Assembly: GCF_000385215.1 (NCBI RefSeq)
Contig: NZ_ARQK01000059.1
Coordinates: 1-64,000, forward strand
Origin: Thioalkalivibrio thiocyanoxidans ARh2
Lineage (GTDB): Bacteria > Pseudomonadota > Gammaproteobacteria > Ectothiorhodospirales > Ectothiorhodospiraceae
DNA: 64,000 nt
Direction: 5' to 3'
Shown in pieces: positions 25,391-34,790 of this stretch. Position 1 is the first letter of the stretch. Every line of letters starts with the position of its first letter. The notes under the pieces are model-generated. The model searched no databases. It was given only the letters and a program-made list of their open reading frames with translations, and was not told the DNA's origin. Position numbers and translations under genes: made by a program.

Positions 25391-26626
25391 TCAGGCGCGC
25401 CGTGACAGGCGATGTCCGACGGGCCCGGCGATCGTCTCGAAGGCCGCGACCAGTTCCGGGATCCGCACCCGCCAGTCATTCGCCCGCGCATGGGCCAGGA
25501 TCGCCTTGCGGTCCCATTCGCGACCCAGGGCCTCGTGGATCGCTGCGCGCAGTGCGTCATGGTCCCCATAGGGGACGATCAGCCCCACCTGCTCCGAGGC
25601 GACGACCTCGGCGTTGCCTCCCACATCCGTGGTGACGATGGGCAGCCCGCAGGCCGAGGCCTCCAGGAATACATTCGCCCAGCCTTCAAAACGCGTGGCG
25701 AGCACGAACAAGTCCCCCGCGGAGTACACAAACCGCAGCTCGTCGGGTGGGACGGGCCCGAGGAACCACACCCGGTCCTGCAGCCCCAGTGACTGGACCT
25801 GCTGGCGCAGCTCGGCCTCGTTGTTGCCCTCGGGGGTGCCGCCTCCGGCAATCACCAGGTGCAGATCCGGGTGCTGTTGCAGTAGTTCCGGCAGGGTCGC
25901 GATCACGCGGTGGAAGCCCTTGCGCTCGGACAGCCCCCCGACGGAGATCAGGAACCGCCCCTCGGCGGGCAGGCCCAGGCGCTGCCGGGCCTCGGCCCGG
26001 TCCTCCGGCTTGAAGCGGTCGAGATCGGCCCCGTTTCCCACGACCTGCACATGATCAGGCTCGATGCCCCAGTCCAGCGCCTCGTCCCGCAGCGCCCCGG
26101 CCACCGAGAACACCCGCGCCGCATCCTCCAGCGCCCGGCGAATCTGCGCCCGGTGCAGCGGCCGGTCGCGGAAACGGTTCAGGCTGCCGCGCAGGGTGAT
26201 GGTGTAGGGGTGGTGCAGCCAGCGTGACAGCCAGCGCGCGGCGACCCCGTCGGGGTAAATGAAATGGGCATCGATCACGTCGAAGCCGAACTCGCGCTGC
26301 AGCCGACGCATCAGGCGCAGACTGCCGAGCGCCTGAAAGAAGCCGTCGGTCCACTTGAACAGGCCCGGGATACACAGGAAACGGGGGTGGTAGACGCGAA
26401 TCGAACCCTGCCTCTCGAAGGCCGGCAGCGGCGGTCGGGCGTGCGGGCGCAGGCGTCCCAGCCAGTGCTGGAACGGGAACCAGGGCGCCGGGGCGACGAC
26501 GACCAGATCGAGATGCTCGGCGACACGGCGCATGCGCTCGCGCACGAACAGTCCCAGATTGGGTTGCGCCGCGTTCGGGTACACGCGCGTGAAGACCACC
26601 AGACGTGGGCGCCCATCATCCGGCAC
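25391..26626 (-). CDS. Family 4 glycosyltransferase
   Basis: 411 residues from the GTG at 26626. That start is chosen because GGAGGT lies six bases upstream inside the end of the previous gene; the open frame to 26830 is not protein-like. It is a GT-B enzyme of the GT4 type: RLVVFTRVYPNAAQPNLGLF at the start, acceptor-site HFIYPDG, then LISVGGLSERKGFHRVI, and the donor-site motif FEGWANVFLEASACGLPIV. It should add a hexose-type sugar to the growing lipid-linked repeat unit. It overlaps the upstream glycosyltransferase by 11 bases, so the two are translationally coupled. Confidence 0.88.
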   Translation of the reverse strand: MPDDGRPRLVVFTRVYPNAAQPNLGLFVRERMRRVAEHLDLVVVAPAPWFPFQHWLGRLRPHARPPLPAFERQGSIRVYHPRFLCIPGLFKWTDGFFQALGSLRLMRRLQREFGFDVIDAHFIYPDGVAARWLSRWLHHPYTITLRGSLNRFRDRPLHRAQIRRALEDAARVFSVAGALRDEALDWGIEPDHVQVVGNGADLDRFKPEDRAEARQRLGLPAEGRFLISVGGLSERKGFHRVIATLPELLQQHPDLHLVIAGGGTPEGNNEAELRQQVQSLGLQDRVWFLGPVPPDELRFVYSAGDLFVLATRFEGWANVFLEASACGLPIVTTDVGGNAEVVASEQVGLIVPYGDHDALRAAIHEALGREWDRKAILAHARANDWRVRIPELVAAFETIAGPVGHRLSRRA

Positions 26627-27833
26627 GCAGCACCTCCGGCCGGGCCCGCAGCCCGTCGTAGACCGACTGGTAGCGCGCGACACTCGCCGCCCAGGTGCGC
26701 TCCTGTTCCACGAAACGCCGTCCGTTCTCCCGCACCCGTGGCCAGTGTTCCGGGTGCTCGAGCGTCTCCAGCACCCGGGCGGCCAGGGCCTCGGGGTTGT
26801 CGGCCGGGAACAGCCAGCCGGTCTCGCCATCCCGGATCAGTTCCCGGTGGCCGCCCACGTCCGATGCCACCAGCAGGCGCCCCTGGGCCATCGCCTCCAG
26901 TGGCTTCAGCGGCGTGACCAGCTCGGTCAGGCGCATCGAATGGCGCGGATACACGAGCAGATCGACCAGGTCGTAGTAGCGCTGCACCTGGTGATGCGGG
27001 ACGCGCCCGGTGAAGATGACGCGGTCCTGGATACCGAGGCGTTCGGCCTGGGCCTTCAGGCGCTCGGCTTGCGGCCCGCCCCCGACCAGCAGGATGCGCA
27101 CGTCGGGCGCTCGGGCTTGGATAAGCGGACAGGCCTCGAGCAGGGTATCCAGCCCCTCGTAGGCATAAAAGGATCCGAGAAAGCCGAGCACACGGGCATC
27201 ACCAAGACCCAGTTCGGCCTTCAGGGCGGGATCGGGCTGGCCGCCCAGGTGGAAGTCGTCCGCGTCCACCGCATTGGGGATTACGGTGACCTGCTCGGCC
27301 GGGATGCCGCGCGCGATGATGTCGCGGCGCAGCCCCTCGCAGATGGTCGTGACATGTCCCACGCGCTTCAGGGCATAGGTCTCCAGCTCCCGCGTCAGGC
27401 GGTAGCGCAGGCCATGTTCGCGGGCGGTGCCATGGTCGACCGCGGCGTCCTCCCAGAATGCCCGTACCTCGTAGACCACCGGGATGCCCAGCCGGCGACC
27501 GGCACGCAGGGCCGGCAGGGCATTCAGCGCGGGCGAGTGCGCATGGATGATGTCGGGCGCGACCTGGCAGGCGACGCGGGTCAGCCGCTGGGTCAGTGCC
27601 TGCATCAACCCCCATTGTTCGACCCCCGGGATCGCGCTCGGGTTGTAGGCCGTGCGATAGAAATGCAGGCCGTCAATCGTCTCCTCGTCCGCCTGGGCCA
27701 CCATGTGCTTGGGGCTGGTCAGGTGAAAGGTCCGCCAGCCCCTGCGGCGCTGTTCGCGCAGGATGGCCGCGGTGCGAAAGGTATACCCGCTGTGCAGCGG
27801 GATGGAGTGGTCGAGGACATGGAGGATCTTCAT
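26616..27833 (-). CDS. Glycosyltransferase, PEP-CTERM/exosortase A-associated (Daro_2409-type)
   Basis: 405 residues. The start MKILHVLDHSIPLHSGYTFR is characteristic of the exosortase A-associated glycosyltransferase family I know as TIGR04063. GT-B/GT4 features follow: HAHSPALNALPAL, LGFLGSFYAYEGLD, ILLVGGGPQAERL, and the donor-binding region LTELVTPLKPLEAMAQGRLL with the catalytic glutamates. Its start overlaps the upstream methyltransferase stop as ATGA. It is expected to work on the cytoplasmic face in repeat-unit assembly. Donor specificity cannot be read from the sequence. Confidence 0.92.
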   Translation of the reverse strand: MKILHVLDHSIPLHSGYTFRTAAILREQRRRGWRTFHLTSPKHMVAQADEETIDGLHFYRTAYNPSAIPGVEQWGLMQALTQRLTRVACQVAPDIIHAHSPALNALPALRAGRRLGIPVVYEVRAFWEDAAVDHGTAREHGLRYRLTRELETYALKRVGHVTTICEGLRRDIIARGIPAEQVTVIPNAVDADDFHLGGQPDPALKAELGLGDARVLGFLGSFYAYEGLDTLLEACPLIQARAPDVRILLVGGGPQAERLKAQAERLGIQDRVIFTGRVPHHQVQRYYDLVDLLVYPRHSMRLTELVTPLKPLEAMAQGRLLVASDVGGHRELIRDGETGWLFPADNPEALAARVLETLEHPEHWPRVRENGRRFVEQERTWAASVARYQSVYDGLRARPEVLRAG

Positions 27834-28777
27834 GCCGCAGCCCTCGCTTCACCGCCCGGCGCCGGTCGGGTCACCACGAGCCAGAAGCCCAGGCAGCGCA
27901 GCGTGTCCGCGTCGAGTCCGCGAAACGGCGCGGCCAGATAAGGGGCCACTGCGGCCACATCCTCGTCCAGCGCCTCGGCCGTGGATTCGATATGCCGTAT
28001 CACCAGCCCTGCGTTCTTGATTGCCTGCTGGTAGCGGTCCAGGCGCCAGCGGTTCGGTACGCCCTTGCCGGCATACATCCACTGCCACAGGGCGTCCGGC
28101 CAGGTGAGAAAATCGAGCGGGTTTTCACGGTGCAGGCCGTGGCTCTTGAGATCCACCTGGTGTACCGCCAGTGCCCCCGGTTTCAGGGCCGTCGCCATGT
28201 CACGAAAGGTCGCGTCGAGGTCGTTGACGTGTTCCAGCACCGCGCGCGAATAGATCAGGTCGACCTCGGCGTTCAGGCCCGCCAGCCCATCCCGGGTCAC
28301 GCGGTATTCCAGCCGCTCGCTGCGAAACCCCGAGGCCGGGTCCCCGGGGCGCACGAAGCACGCCGCCGCCCGTGCATGGGCCTCGGGATCCAGGTTGTCC
28401 AGCAGGCACTGCAGGACCTCCAGCTGGAAGGGGCTGCGCTGCGACAGCGCAAAGCGGTCGACACAGGTTACCCGGGCCGCGCCATGGGCCAGCATCAGCA
28501 GGGCCACGCCGGGCACGTCGCCGGGCCCGTACTCCAGCAGGTGTTTGTCGCGAAGCGCGTCCTCGATCGCCTCGGGCGGGACCGCCAGCTGATCGAAGTA
28601 GTCGAAGAAACAGGTGGTGAAGTACTGCGCCACGGATTCCGCCGTCTCCGCGCCGCGGCCACGCCCGGTCTCGTGGGTCAGGCGCACATAGAGCCCCGGG
28701 GCCCCCCGGGCCAGGAGGTTGCTGAGGATGGCGCGGGTGGCACGCGTGGCATCGGCAACGGGGTGGCGTCCGTACAT
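27830..28777 (-). CDS. SAM-dependent methyltransferase of the EPS operon
   Basis: 315 residues from the ATG at 28777, two bases after the upstream amidotransferase stop; an upstream in-frame start at 28864 lies inside that gene and is less likely. The SAM-binding strand is LLEYGPGDVPGVALLML with an acidic VTCVDRF, and YSRAVLEHVNDLDATF with LKPGALAVHQ match motifs IV-V of class I methyltransferases acting on small molecules. It probably methylates a sugar of the repeat unit. Operon position is between the amidotransferase and the Daro_2409-type glycosyltransferase, with an ATGA overlap to the latter. Confidence 0.8.
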   Translation of the reverse strand: MYGRHPVADATRATRAILSNLLARGAPGLYVRLTHETGRGRGAETAESVAQYFTTCFFDYFDQLAVPPEAIEDALRDKHLLEYGPGDVPGVALLMLAHGAARVTCVDRFALSQRSPFQLEVLQCLLDNLDPEAHARAAACFVRPGDPASGFRSERLEYRVTRDGLAGLNAEVDLIYSRAVLEHVNDLDATFRDMATALKPGALAVHQVDLKSHGLHRENPLDFLTWPDALWQWMYAGKGVPNRWRLDRYQQAIKNAGLVIRHIESTAEALDEDVAAVAPYLAAPFRGLDADTLRCLGFWLVVTRPAPGGEARAAA

Positions 28778-28779
28778 GG

Positions 28780-30717
28780 CTAGGCCCCGGGTACGGCGCA
28801 GCCGCTGAGCGGGCTGGTCGGTTGCACCTTGTCCAGAAAGGTCTGGAACATCACGAGCGACCACAGCGCCGCGCTGTGGTCGCGCGCGCCACGGCCGTGT
28901 TCGTCGACCAGCCGCTTGAGGGCACGCTCGTCGAACAGTCCGGAATCACGCATCTGCTCGCCCAGCACTCGCTCGTGCATCGCCTCGCGCAGTGGCCCCC
29001 GGAACCAGTTGGCCAGTGGCACGGCGAAGCCCCGCTTGCGCCGGTAGAGAATCGAGTGGGGCAGGTAGGGCTCCATTGCCTTCTTCAGGACCGCCTTGCC
29101 TTCGCCGTCGCGCAGCTTGAGTTCCGGCGCGAGTGTGGAGGCCCACTCCACCAGCGGGTGATCCAGCAGCGGCACGCGGACCTCCAGCGAGTGCGCCATG
29201 CTGGCGCGGTCGACCTTGGTCAGGATGTCTCCGGGGAGGTAGGTCTTCAGATCCAGGTACTGCACCAGCGAGAGGGGGTCGTCGGTCGGGGCCCGCCCGG
29301 CATGGGCACGCAGCACCTCCACCGCCCCGTAGCCCTGCAGCTCGCGCCGGAATGCGGGCGAGAACAGCGTGTCCCGCTGCTCGTCGCGCAGCACCGACAC
29401 GCCCTGGAAGTAGCCCTCGACCGCATCCCGCGCCAGCGCCTGGAAGGTCGCCCGGGCGCGCAGCGGGCGTGGCGCCCAGTCCGCCTTGGGATAGACCTGG
29501 GCCAGGCTGCCGAACAGGACCCGCCGCAGGCCCAGGGGCAGCGGGTTGCGCAGGCGCTCCTCGGCCAGGTGGTGCCGATACCGGCGGTAGCCCGCCAGGT
29601 TTTCGTCGCCCCCGTCACCGGACAGCGCGACTACGACCTGGCGGCGGGCCTGCTCGCAGACGCGGTAGGTCGGCAGGGCCGAGCTGTCCGCAAAGGGCTC
29701 GTCATAGAGCTCGCCCAGGCGTTCCAGCAGGGCAAAGTCATCGGGATCGACCTCGCGGTTGTGATGGTCCGTCGCGTAACGCTCGGCGACTTCCCGGGCA
29801 TAGTGCGACTCGTCAAATGCGGGGTCGGCAAAGCCGATGGAGCAGGTGCGCACGGGCTCGGTGGAGAGCCCGGCCATCATTGCCACCACGGCGCTGGAAT
29901 CCACGCCCCCCGACAGGAAGGCGCCCAGCGGCACCTCGGCGACCATGCGGATGCGTACGGCCTCGCGCAGGCGTTCGGTCAGCTCCTCGGCGGCCTCGGG
30001 CATGTCGATGGGGGTGGGTGCCGTCGTCGCAAAGGGGACATCCCAGTACGCGCGCGGGATGGCAGCGGAGCGCTGGTTGCGCCGCACGGTCAGCGTATGT
30101 GCCGGTGGCAGCTTGTGGACGCCGGCCAGAATGCTGCGCGGTTCGGGCACATAGCCATAGGCGAAGTATTCCTCCACCGCGCAGGGGTCGAGCTCGCGGG
30201 GCTGTCCTGGGTGGGCCAGCAAGGCCTTGAGTTCGGAGCCGAAGATCAGCTGACCATCCGGCAGCACGCTGTAGTAAAGCGGCTTGATGCCCAGGCGGTC
30301 GCGGGCCAGAAACAGGGTCTGGGTGTGACGATCCCAGAGGGCGAAGGCGAACATCCCGCGAAAGCGCTGGACGCAGTCCTCGCCCCATTCCTCCCAGGCA
30401 TGCACGATGACTTCCGTATCGCAGTGGGTGAGAAAGCGATGGCCTGCCCGCTGGAGTTCGCGGGTCAGCTCCGGGAAGTTGTAGATCTCGCCGTTGTAGG
30501 TGACGACGACGCTCCCGTCCTCGTTGAACAGCGGCTGCTGGCCGCTGGCGAGATCAATGATGGACAGGCGCCGGTGTGCCAGCCCGATTCCCGGTTCCAG
30601 GTGGATGCCGCCTTCGTCCGGGCCCCGGTGGAACTGGGTTGCGTTCATGCCTTCCAGACAGGCGCGATCAATCGGCCGCCGTCCGTGCATGTCGAAAATT
30701 CCAGCGATACCGCACAT
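28780..30717 (-). CDS. XrtA-system amidotransferase 1 (asparagine synthase type)
   Basis: 645 residues from the ATG at 30717; the longer open frame to 30984 is not protein-like. It is the canonical exosortase-associated amidotransferase (TIGR03108 type). It starts MCGIAGIFD, so Cys2 becomes the N-terminal nucleophile after Met removal. Glutaminase motifs include FHRGPDEGG, AHRRLSIIDL and TYNGEIYNF; the synthetase domain has LSGGVDSSAVVAMM and SGDGGDENLAGYRR. It should transfer glutamine-derived ammonia to a carboxyl group, probably of an uronic acid or amino acid in the EPS. Contrast the proteins at 4419 and 22186, which lack this N-terminal cysteine arrangement. One base separates it from the upstream glycosyltransferase. 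Confidence 0.93.
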   Translation of the reverse strand: MCGIAGIFDMHGRRPIDRACLEGMNATQFHRGPDEGGIHLEPGIGLAHRRLSIIDLASGQQPLFNEDGSVVVTYNGEIYNFPELTRELQRAGHRFLTHCDTEVIVHAWEEWGEDCVQRFRGMFAFALWDRHTQTLFLARDRLGIKPLYYSVLPDGQLIFGSELKALLAHPGQPRELDPCAVEEYFAYGYVPEPRSILAGVHKLPPAHTLTVRRNQRSAAIPRAYWDVPFATTAPTPIDMPEAAEELTERLREAVRIRMVAEVPLGAFLSGGVDSSAVVAMMAGLSTEPVRTCSIGFADPAFDESHYAREVAERYATDHHNREVDPDDFALLERLGELYDEPFADSSALPTYRVCEQARRQVVVALSGDGGDENLAGYRRYRHHLAEERLRNPLPLGLRRVLFGSLAQVYPKADWAPRPLRARATFQALARDAVEGYFQGVSVLRDEQRDTLFSPAFRRELQGYGAVEVLRAHAGRAPTDDPLSLVQYLDLKTYLPGDILTKVDRASMAHSLEVRVPLLDHPLVEWASTLAPELKLRDGEGKAVLKKAMEPYLPHSILYRRKRGFAVPLANWFRGPLREAMHERVLGEQMRDSGLFDERALKRLVDEHGRGARDHSAALWSLVMFQTFLDKVQPTSPLSGCAVPGA

Positions 30718-30718
30718 G

Positions 30719-31957
30719 TCAGTGTCCCGTCGTCCCGTGTTGCCGCCGGCGGTGCCTCGCCCGCATCGAGGAGGGCCGGGCGTTGGCCTTGTCCAGCAGG
30801 GTGTCGTAAACCCCAAGGTAGCCCTCCACCATGGCGTCCATGCTGAACTCCGCCTCGGCCCGGGCGCGGGCAGCCTGTCCCGTGCGCTTGCGGGCATCAG
30901 GATTGGCGAGACAGTCGCCGATGGCCCCGGCGAGGGCGTCGGGCGTTCCGGCTGGCACGAGGGTCCCGGTTTGCCCCGGGGCAACCAGGTCCGGATTGCC
31001 GCCGACCTCGGTGGCGATTACGGGCAGCCCGGAGGCCATGGCCTCGAGAATGGTGTTGCAGATGCCTTCGGCGAGTGACGGGAGGACAAAGAGGTCCATG
31101 GCGCGCAGGCAGCCCGCGACGTCCTCGCGGGCGCCGGGCAGCCATGTTTGTGCCGCCACCCCGGCGGCCTTCAGACGCTCCACGGCGTGTTCCCTCAAGG
31201 GCCCGTCACCCACAATCACCAGGCGAAGGCGGTGGAAGGGAACCGGAGCGCGTTCGCGCAGGGCAATGAACGCCTCCACGAGATCCAGCGGTGCCTTCAC
31301 CGCCTGCATCCGCATCACGCTCCCGATCACGATGTCCTCCGGCCCGGCAAAGTCCGAGGGCCAGGGCCCGGTGCGGACGCCTTCGCGCGGGTGGAAGTGC
31401 CGGGTGTCCACCCCGTTACAGATGTGCGTCAACCGCTCGGGGCCGACGCCAACCCTCTGTTGCAGATAGTCCACCTGGTGTTGCGACAAGGCGATATAGC
31501 GGCCGACCAGGGGGCGCACCAGCCGCCGCATGTAACGATGCTTGTCGCGGGAGCCATCCAGATCCGCGACATCCCAGCCATGCTCGCCATGTACCCGGGT
31601 ACGCACGCCGGCGAGGGTGGCGGTAATCTGCGCCTCCAGCGTCGCGAGATTGCGGGTGTGGACGATCGCGGGGCGCAGTTCGCGCAACAGCCGCCACAGG
31701 CGCCGGTGCACGCCGAGATCCTTGCCTTCGCGCTTTTGCAGAGCATGCAGGCCGACATCGTCCCTTTGCAGGCGTTCGCTGAACCGCGTGTAGTCCGTCA
31801 TGCAGATGATCGCGTGCCGGTAGCGCTCGGCGGGCATATGGTTGAGCAGATTGACCAGCCCGTTCTCCATGCCGCCGACGTCCAGGCGGTGGATGACGTG
31901 GGCCACGCAGGGCCGCGGGTCGACGGTCTCCGGTCGATAAGCTGCGCGGGCGTTCAT
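30719..31957 (-). CDS. Sugar transferase, PEP-CTERM/EpsH1 system (stp2 type)
   Basis: 412 residues. CVAHVIHRLDVGGMENGLVN followed by HMPAERYRH matches the second of the two sugar transferases that mark EpsH1/XrtA loci (TIGR03088). GT-B/GT4 elements are VHTRNLATLEAQ, GEHGWDV, THICNGVDTRHF, VIVGDGPLREHAV, and the donor motif SLAEGICNTILEAMASGLPV. It assembles the EPS repeat unit at the cytoplasmic face. Its start overlaps the exosortase stop as ATGA. The last 20 residues are basic and histidine-rich, unlike the core. Confidence 0.92.
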   Translation of the reverse strand: MNARAAYRPETVDPRPCVAHVIHRLDVGGMENGLVNLLNHMPAERYRHAIICMTDYTRFSERLQRDDVGLHALQKREGKDLGVHRRLWRLLRELRPAIVHTRNLATLEAQITATLAGVRTRVHGEHGWDVADLDGSRDKHRYMRRLVRPLVGRYIALSQHQVDYLQQRVGVGPERLTHICNGVDTRHFHPREGVRTGPWPSDFAGPEDIVIGSVMRMQAVKAPLDLVEAFIALRERAPVPFHRLRLVIVGDGPLREHAVERLKAAGVAAQTWLPGAREDVAGCLRAMDLFVLPSLAEGICNTILEAMASGLPVIATEVGGNPDLVAPGQTGTLVPAGTPDALAGAIGDCLANPDARKRTGQAARARAEAEFSMDAMVEGYLGVYDTLLDKANARPSSMRARHRRRQHGTTGH

Positions 31958-33498
31958 CGCTGGTTCACGTCCTGCAGGCGTTCGAGCAGCTGCGGCATGG
32001 CGTCCTCCACATAGGCCCGCATCGCGTCCTCGGCCTCCTGCGGGTCATCGCGGTACTCGGCATAGATCACGATCAGTGCCGCATCGTCGCGCCCGCCCAG
32101 TAGTCGGCTCGTGGCCTCGCGGGCCTTGACCTCGAAGGGCCGGGTGGTGAGCCGCCCATTTGCCCAGTACCACTGCCACGCCACCAGTTGCTGCTGGCGG
32201 CCGCGCAGCAGGACCCGTCGCGGATCTGGATAGCCCGCCACCTCGGCATGGCCGCGGCGGGCCTGACTCCATTCCGCCCGTTCCCGGCCTGCCAGCGTGT
32301 TGTGCCAGCCAAGCATGTTTCCGTGGCGTGCCTGTTCGCGGTAGAAGCCCAGGTGCATGCCGACCTTCGCCTGTCCCTCGTTCACGACCCAGCCGCCGCG
32401 CTCGGCGCGCATGAACTGGTAGCCGGGTTGCCAGGCGGGCCGTTCCCGAGCGGGCACGGCTGTCCAGCCGGAAGGCACGACCGGCCCGGTTCCGAGTCCC
32501 TGCACCGCACCGAGATCCCGGGTATGCGTCCAGTGGGCATATACCGGCCCCAGGGTGACCACCAGTGCGGCGATGACTGCCATATGAGCAAAGCTCGCGG
32601 CCCCCGTCTGCGGGGCCTGCGCCGGGGCGCGGCGCACGGCTTTCGATGCCGCGCCATCCTCGCGCCAGAAGGCACCGATCCAGAACATCAGGAAGATCAC
32701 GACCCCAAAGAAGACCCACCCGTAGATCAGGTGATCAACACCCACGGCATACTCCATGCCGCTCAGATGACCCACCATCACGATCATGTAGGCGCGCAGG
32801 CCATTGGCGATGATCGGCACGATGATCGCGACACCGACAAAGGCCAGACGTCGCCAGAGGCTGCGATACATCAGATAGGCGTACAGCGTCCCCAGGGCGA
32901 CGGACGCAATCAGATAGCGCACGCCGCTGCAGGCCTCGACCACGGACCAGCGTCCGGTGGGCAGCTCGAAGTACAAGCCCTCGCGATAGATCGGAACCCC
33001 GGACAGCTGTACCGCCGCGACGGTGAAATTCGCGGTGAAGTCCATCAACGGCGGTACGAGGAACTCGCCAAACGGGACGGCAAACAGCAGGTAGGCCAGT
33101 GGAAGCTGCAGCACGCGCACCACCGCGGTACCCATCACCAGCCACACCAGGAAGGGGATCATCAGGGTCGCGGCGAACTGGCGCACCGAGGTGACATCCA
33201 CCAGCTCCCCCATGACCCAGGCAAGCCCCAGCAGCAGGATGGGAGCCAACGCCAGGGGGGTGGGTCGAGGCGATACGGCCGCCAGCTCGGCACGCTTGAG
33301 ATAGACCAGAAACAGGACGATCGGCACGATCAGGAACCCGTGCGCGAAGGTGTCCGAACGTGCCCAGGTATCTACCATCGAGAGGAAGGTGGGCGCGAAC
33401 ACGATCAGCACAATGGCCAACAGAGCGGCCAGTGCCAGCACGGGTGCCCACCACCGCTGCACCCGCGGCTGGGACATCACGGTGGCCGGCGTGTTCAT
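31954..33498 (-). CDS. xrtA: Exosortase A (XrtA) fused to EpsI domain
   Basis: 514 residues from the ATG at 33498, which overlaps the upstream glycosyltransferase stop; the frame extension to 33651 is spurious. The first 280 residues are a multi-span membrane protein with the exosortase triad: C190 in VVEACSGVRYL, R235 in ANGLRAYM, and H256 in GVDHLIYGW. The remaining part, from about residue 300, has one membrane anchor and a periplasmic EpsI-like domain (WTAVPARERPAWQPGY, EYRDDPQEAE). Exosortase is thought to cleave at the PEP motif of PEP-CTERM proteins and transfer them to a cell-envelope acceptor. EpsI is often encoded separately or fused, as here. The substrate in this window is the protein at 45524-46357. 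Confidence 0.95.
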   Translation of the reverse strand: MNTPATVMSQPRVQRWWAPVLALAALLAIVLIVFAPTFLSMVDTWARSDTFAHGFLIVPIVLFLVYLKRAELAAVSPRPTPLALAPILLLGLAWVMGELVDVTSVRQFAATLMIPFLVWLVMGTAVVRVLQLPLAYLLFAVPFGEFLVPPLMDFTANFTVAAVQLSGVPIYREGLYFELPTGRWSVVEACSGVRYLIASVALGTLYAYLMYRSLWRRLAFVGVAIIVPIIANGLRAYMIVMVGHLSGMEYAVGVDHLIYGWVFFGVVIFLMFWIGAFWREDGAASKAVRRAPAQAPQTGAASFAHMAVIAALVVTLGPVYAHWTHTRDLGAVQGLGTGPVVPSGWTAVPARERPAWQPGYQFMRAERGGWVVNEGQAKVGMHLGFYREQARHGNMLGWHNTLAGRERAEWSQARRGHAEVAGYPDPRRVLLRGRQQQLVAWQWYWANGRLTTRPFEVKAREATSRLLGGRDDAALIVIYAEYRDDPQEAEDAMRAYVEDAMPQLLERLQDVNQR

Positions 33499-34736
33499 GC
33501 ATCCCCCCGGGATGCGATCGCCTCGCCCTCGGGCGCCAGTCCGCTCTCGAGATAGTCGTGCAGGCGGGCGAGATTGCGGCCCCAGTCGTAGTCCGTAGTG
33601 ATGCGCCGGCGGGCGCTGGCCGCCATCTCGGGTTCGGGTTGTTCCAGGCACCGAAGGACCGCGCGGGCGAACACCTCGGGGTCGGTCTCGGCCTCGATCA
33701 CCTCGTCATTGCGCGCTGCGGTGATCCCCTCGAGCGCCTGCGGGGAGGCCACGACGGGGCGCGCGAGCGCCATGGCCTCGAGCACCTTGTTCTGGACTCC
33801 GCGCGCGATCCGCAGGGGCGCCACCGATACCGCGGCCGACCCGACCCAGGGGCGCATGTCCTCCACTGGCCCGACGACCTCGACGCCGGGCTGGCGCTCC
33901 AGTTCACGGACATCCGGCGAAGGTCGGCAACCGACAATATAGAAGCGCACATCCGGACATTCGCGTCGGATCCGGGGCAGGACGGACTCCGCGAACCAGA
34001 CCACCGCCTCCACGTTCGGCCAGTAGTCCATGGCGCCGCTGAACACGATTGGCCGGACGTGATCCGGGTAAGGGCCTTTCTTCGGGAGCTTTTGCGGATC
34101 GAAGTACGCCGCATCCACGCCGTTATTCAGTGCGTGCACCCGATCGGCGCTTTCCGGCGCCAGGGCCCGAAACGCGGTGGCCTCGTCCGGTGACACGAAC
34201 AGGCTGGCCTCGCTGCGCGCCGCGACCTGCCGTTCATAGCGCAACAGCTGGCGTCCTTCGCGGCGGTAGATCGCGCTCATCGGCCAGGCCTTGCTGGCGG
34301 CGTATTGCGTCCACTTGTCGGAGTCGACATCGACGAAATCCACCACTCGGGGCAGATTGGCCCGGTGTGGGAGGTATTGCGCCATCGCCGAGGAGAAGAC
34401 CAGCGCGCGCGTGATGTCCTGCTGTTCCAGTACCTGATCCACCCAGCGTTGCAGCGCCGCATCGCGGTACCAGGGCAGAGTCAGCGGTTCCTGTGTCAGC
34501 AGGCCGCGCAGGGCCCGCCATTTTGCACGTCCCGGCGAGAGCGGGCGCACGCAGACGCTCTCGCAGCAGCGTTCCAGCTCTTCTACATAGACCGCGTCGT
34601 CCGGGTCATCGATAAAGGTGCCCAGGTGAACCCGGTAACGCTGTGCCAGATAGCGCAGGATATGGTGCGACCGAATCTTGTCGCCCTTGTTGGGCGGCCA
34701 CGGGATTCGATGGGTCAGATAAAGAATGGCGTCCAT
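33495..34736 (-). CDS. Sugar transferase, PEP-CTERM/EpsH1 system (stp1 type)
   Basis: 413 residues. The opening ILYLTHRIPWPPNKGDKIR is the hallmark of the first EpsH1-associated sugar transferase (TIGR03087). It is a GT-B fold with VDFVDVDSDKWTQYA, FVSPDEATAFR, NNGVDAAYFDP, IVFSGAMDYWPNVEAV, and the donor motif RIARGVQNKVLEAMALARPV. It adds a sugar to the lipid-linked intermediate. The gene directly precedes xrtA with an ATGA overlap, which keeps the sugar transferase pair around the exosortase as in other XrtA loci. 54 bases separate it from the FemAB gene upstream. Confidence 0.92.
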   Translation of the reverse strand: MDAILYLTHRIPWPPNKGDKIRSHHILRYLAQRYRVHLGTFIDDPDDAVYVEELERCCESVCVRPLSPGRAKWRALRGLLTQEPLTLPWYRDAALQRWVDQVLEQQDITRALVFSSAMAQYLPHRANLPRVVDFVDVDSDKWTQYAASKAWPMSAIYRREGRQLLRYERQVAARSEASLFVSPDEATAFRALAPESADRVHALNNGVDAAYFDPQKLPKKGPYPDHVRPIVFSGAMDYWPNVEAVVWFAESVLPRIRRECPDVRFYIVGCRPSPDVRELERQPGVEVVGPVEDMRPWVGSAAVSVAPLRIARGVQNKVLEAMALARPVVASPQALEGITAARNDEVIEAETDPEVFARAVLRCLEQPEPEMAASARRRITTDYDWGRNLARLHDYLESGLAPEGEAIASRGDA

Positions 34737-34790
34737 TTCATGTCCACCCGCTGCTACGGTCGAAATCCAGGCATCCGAACACCCCGTCCC

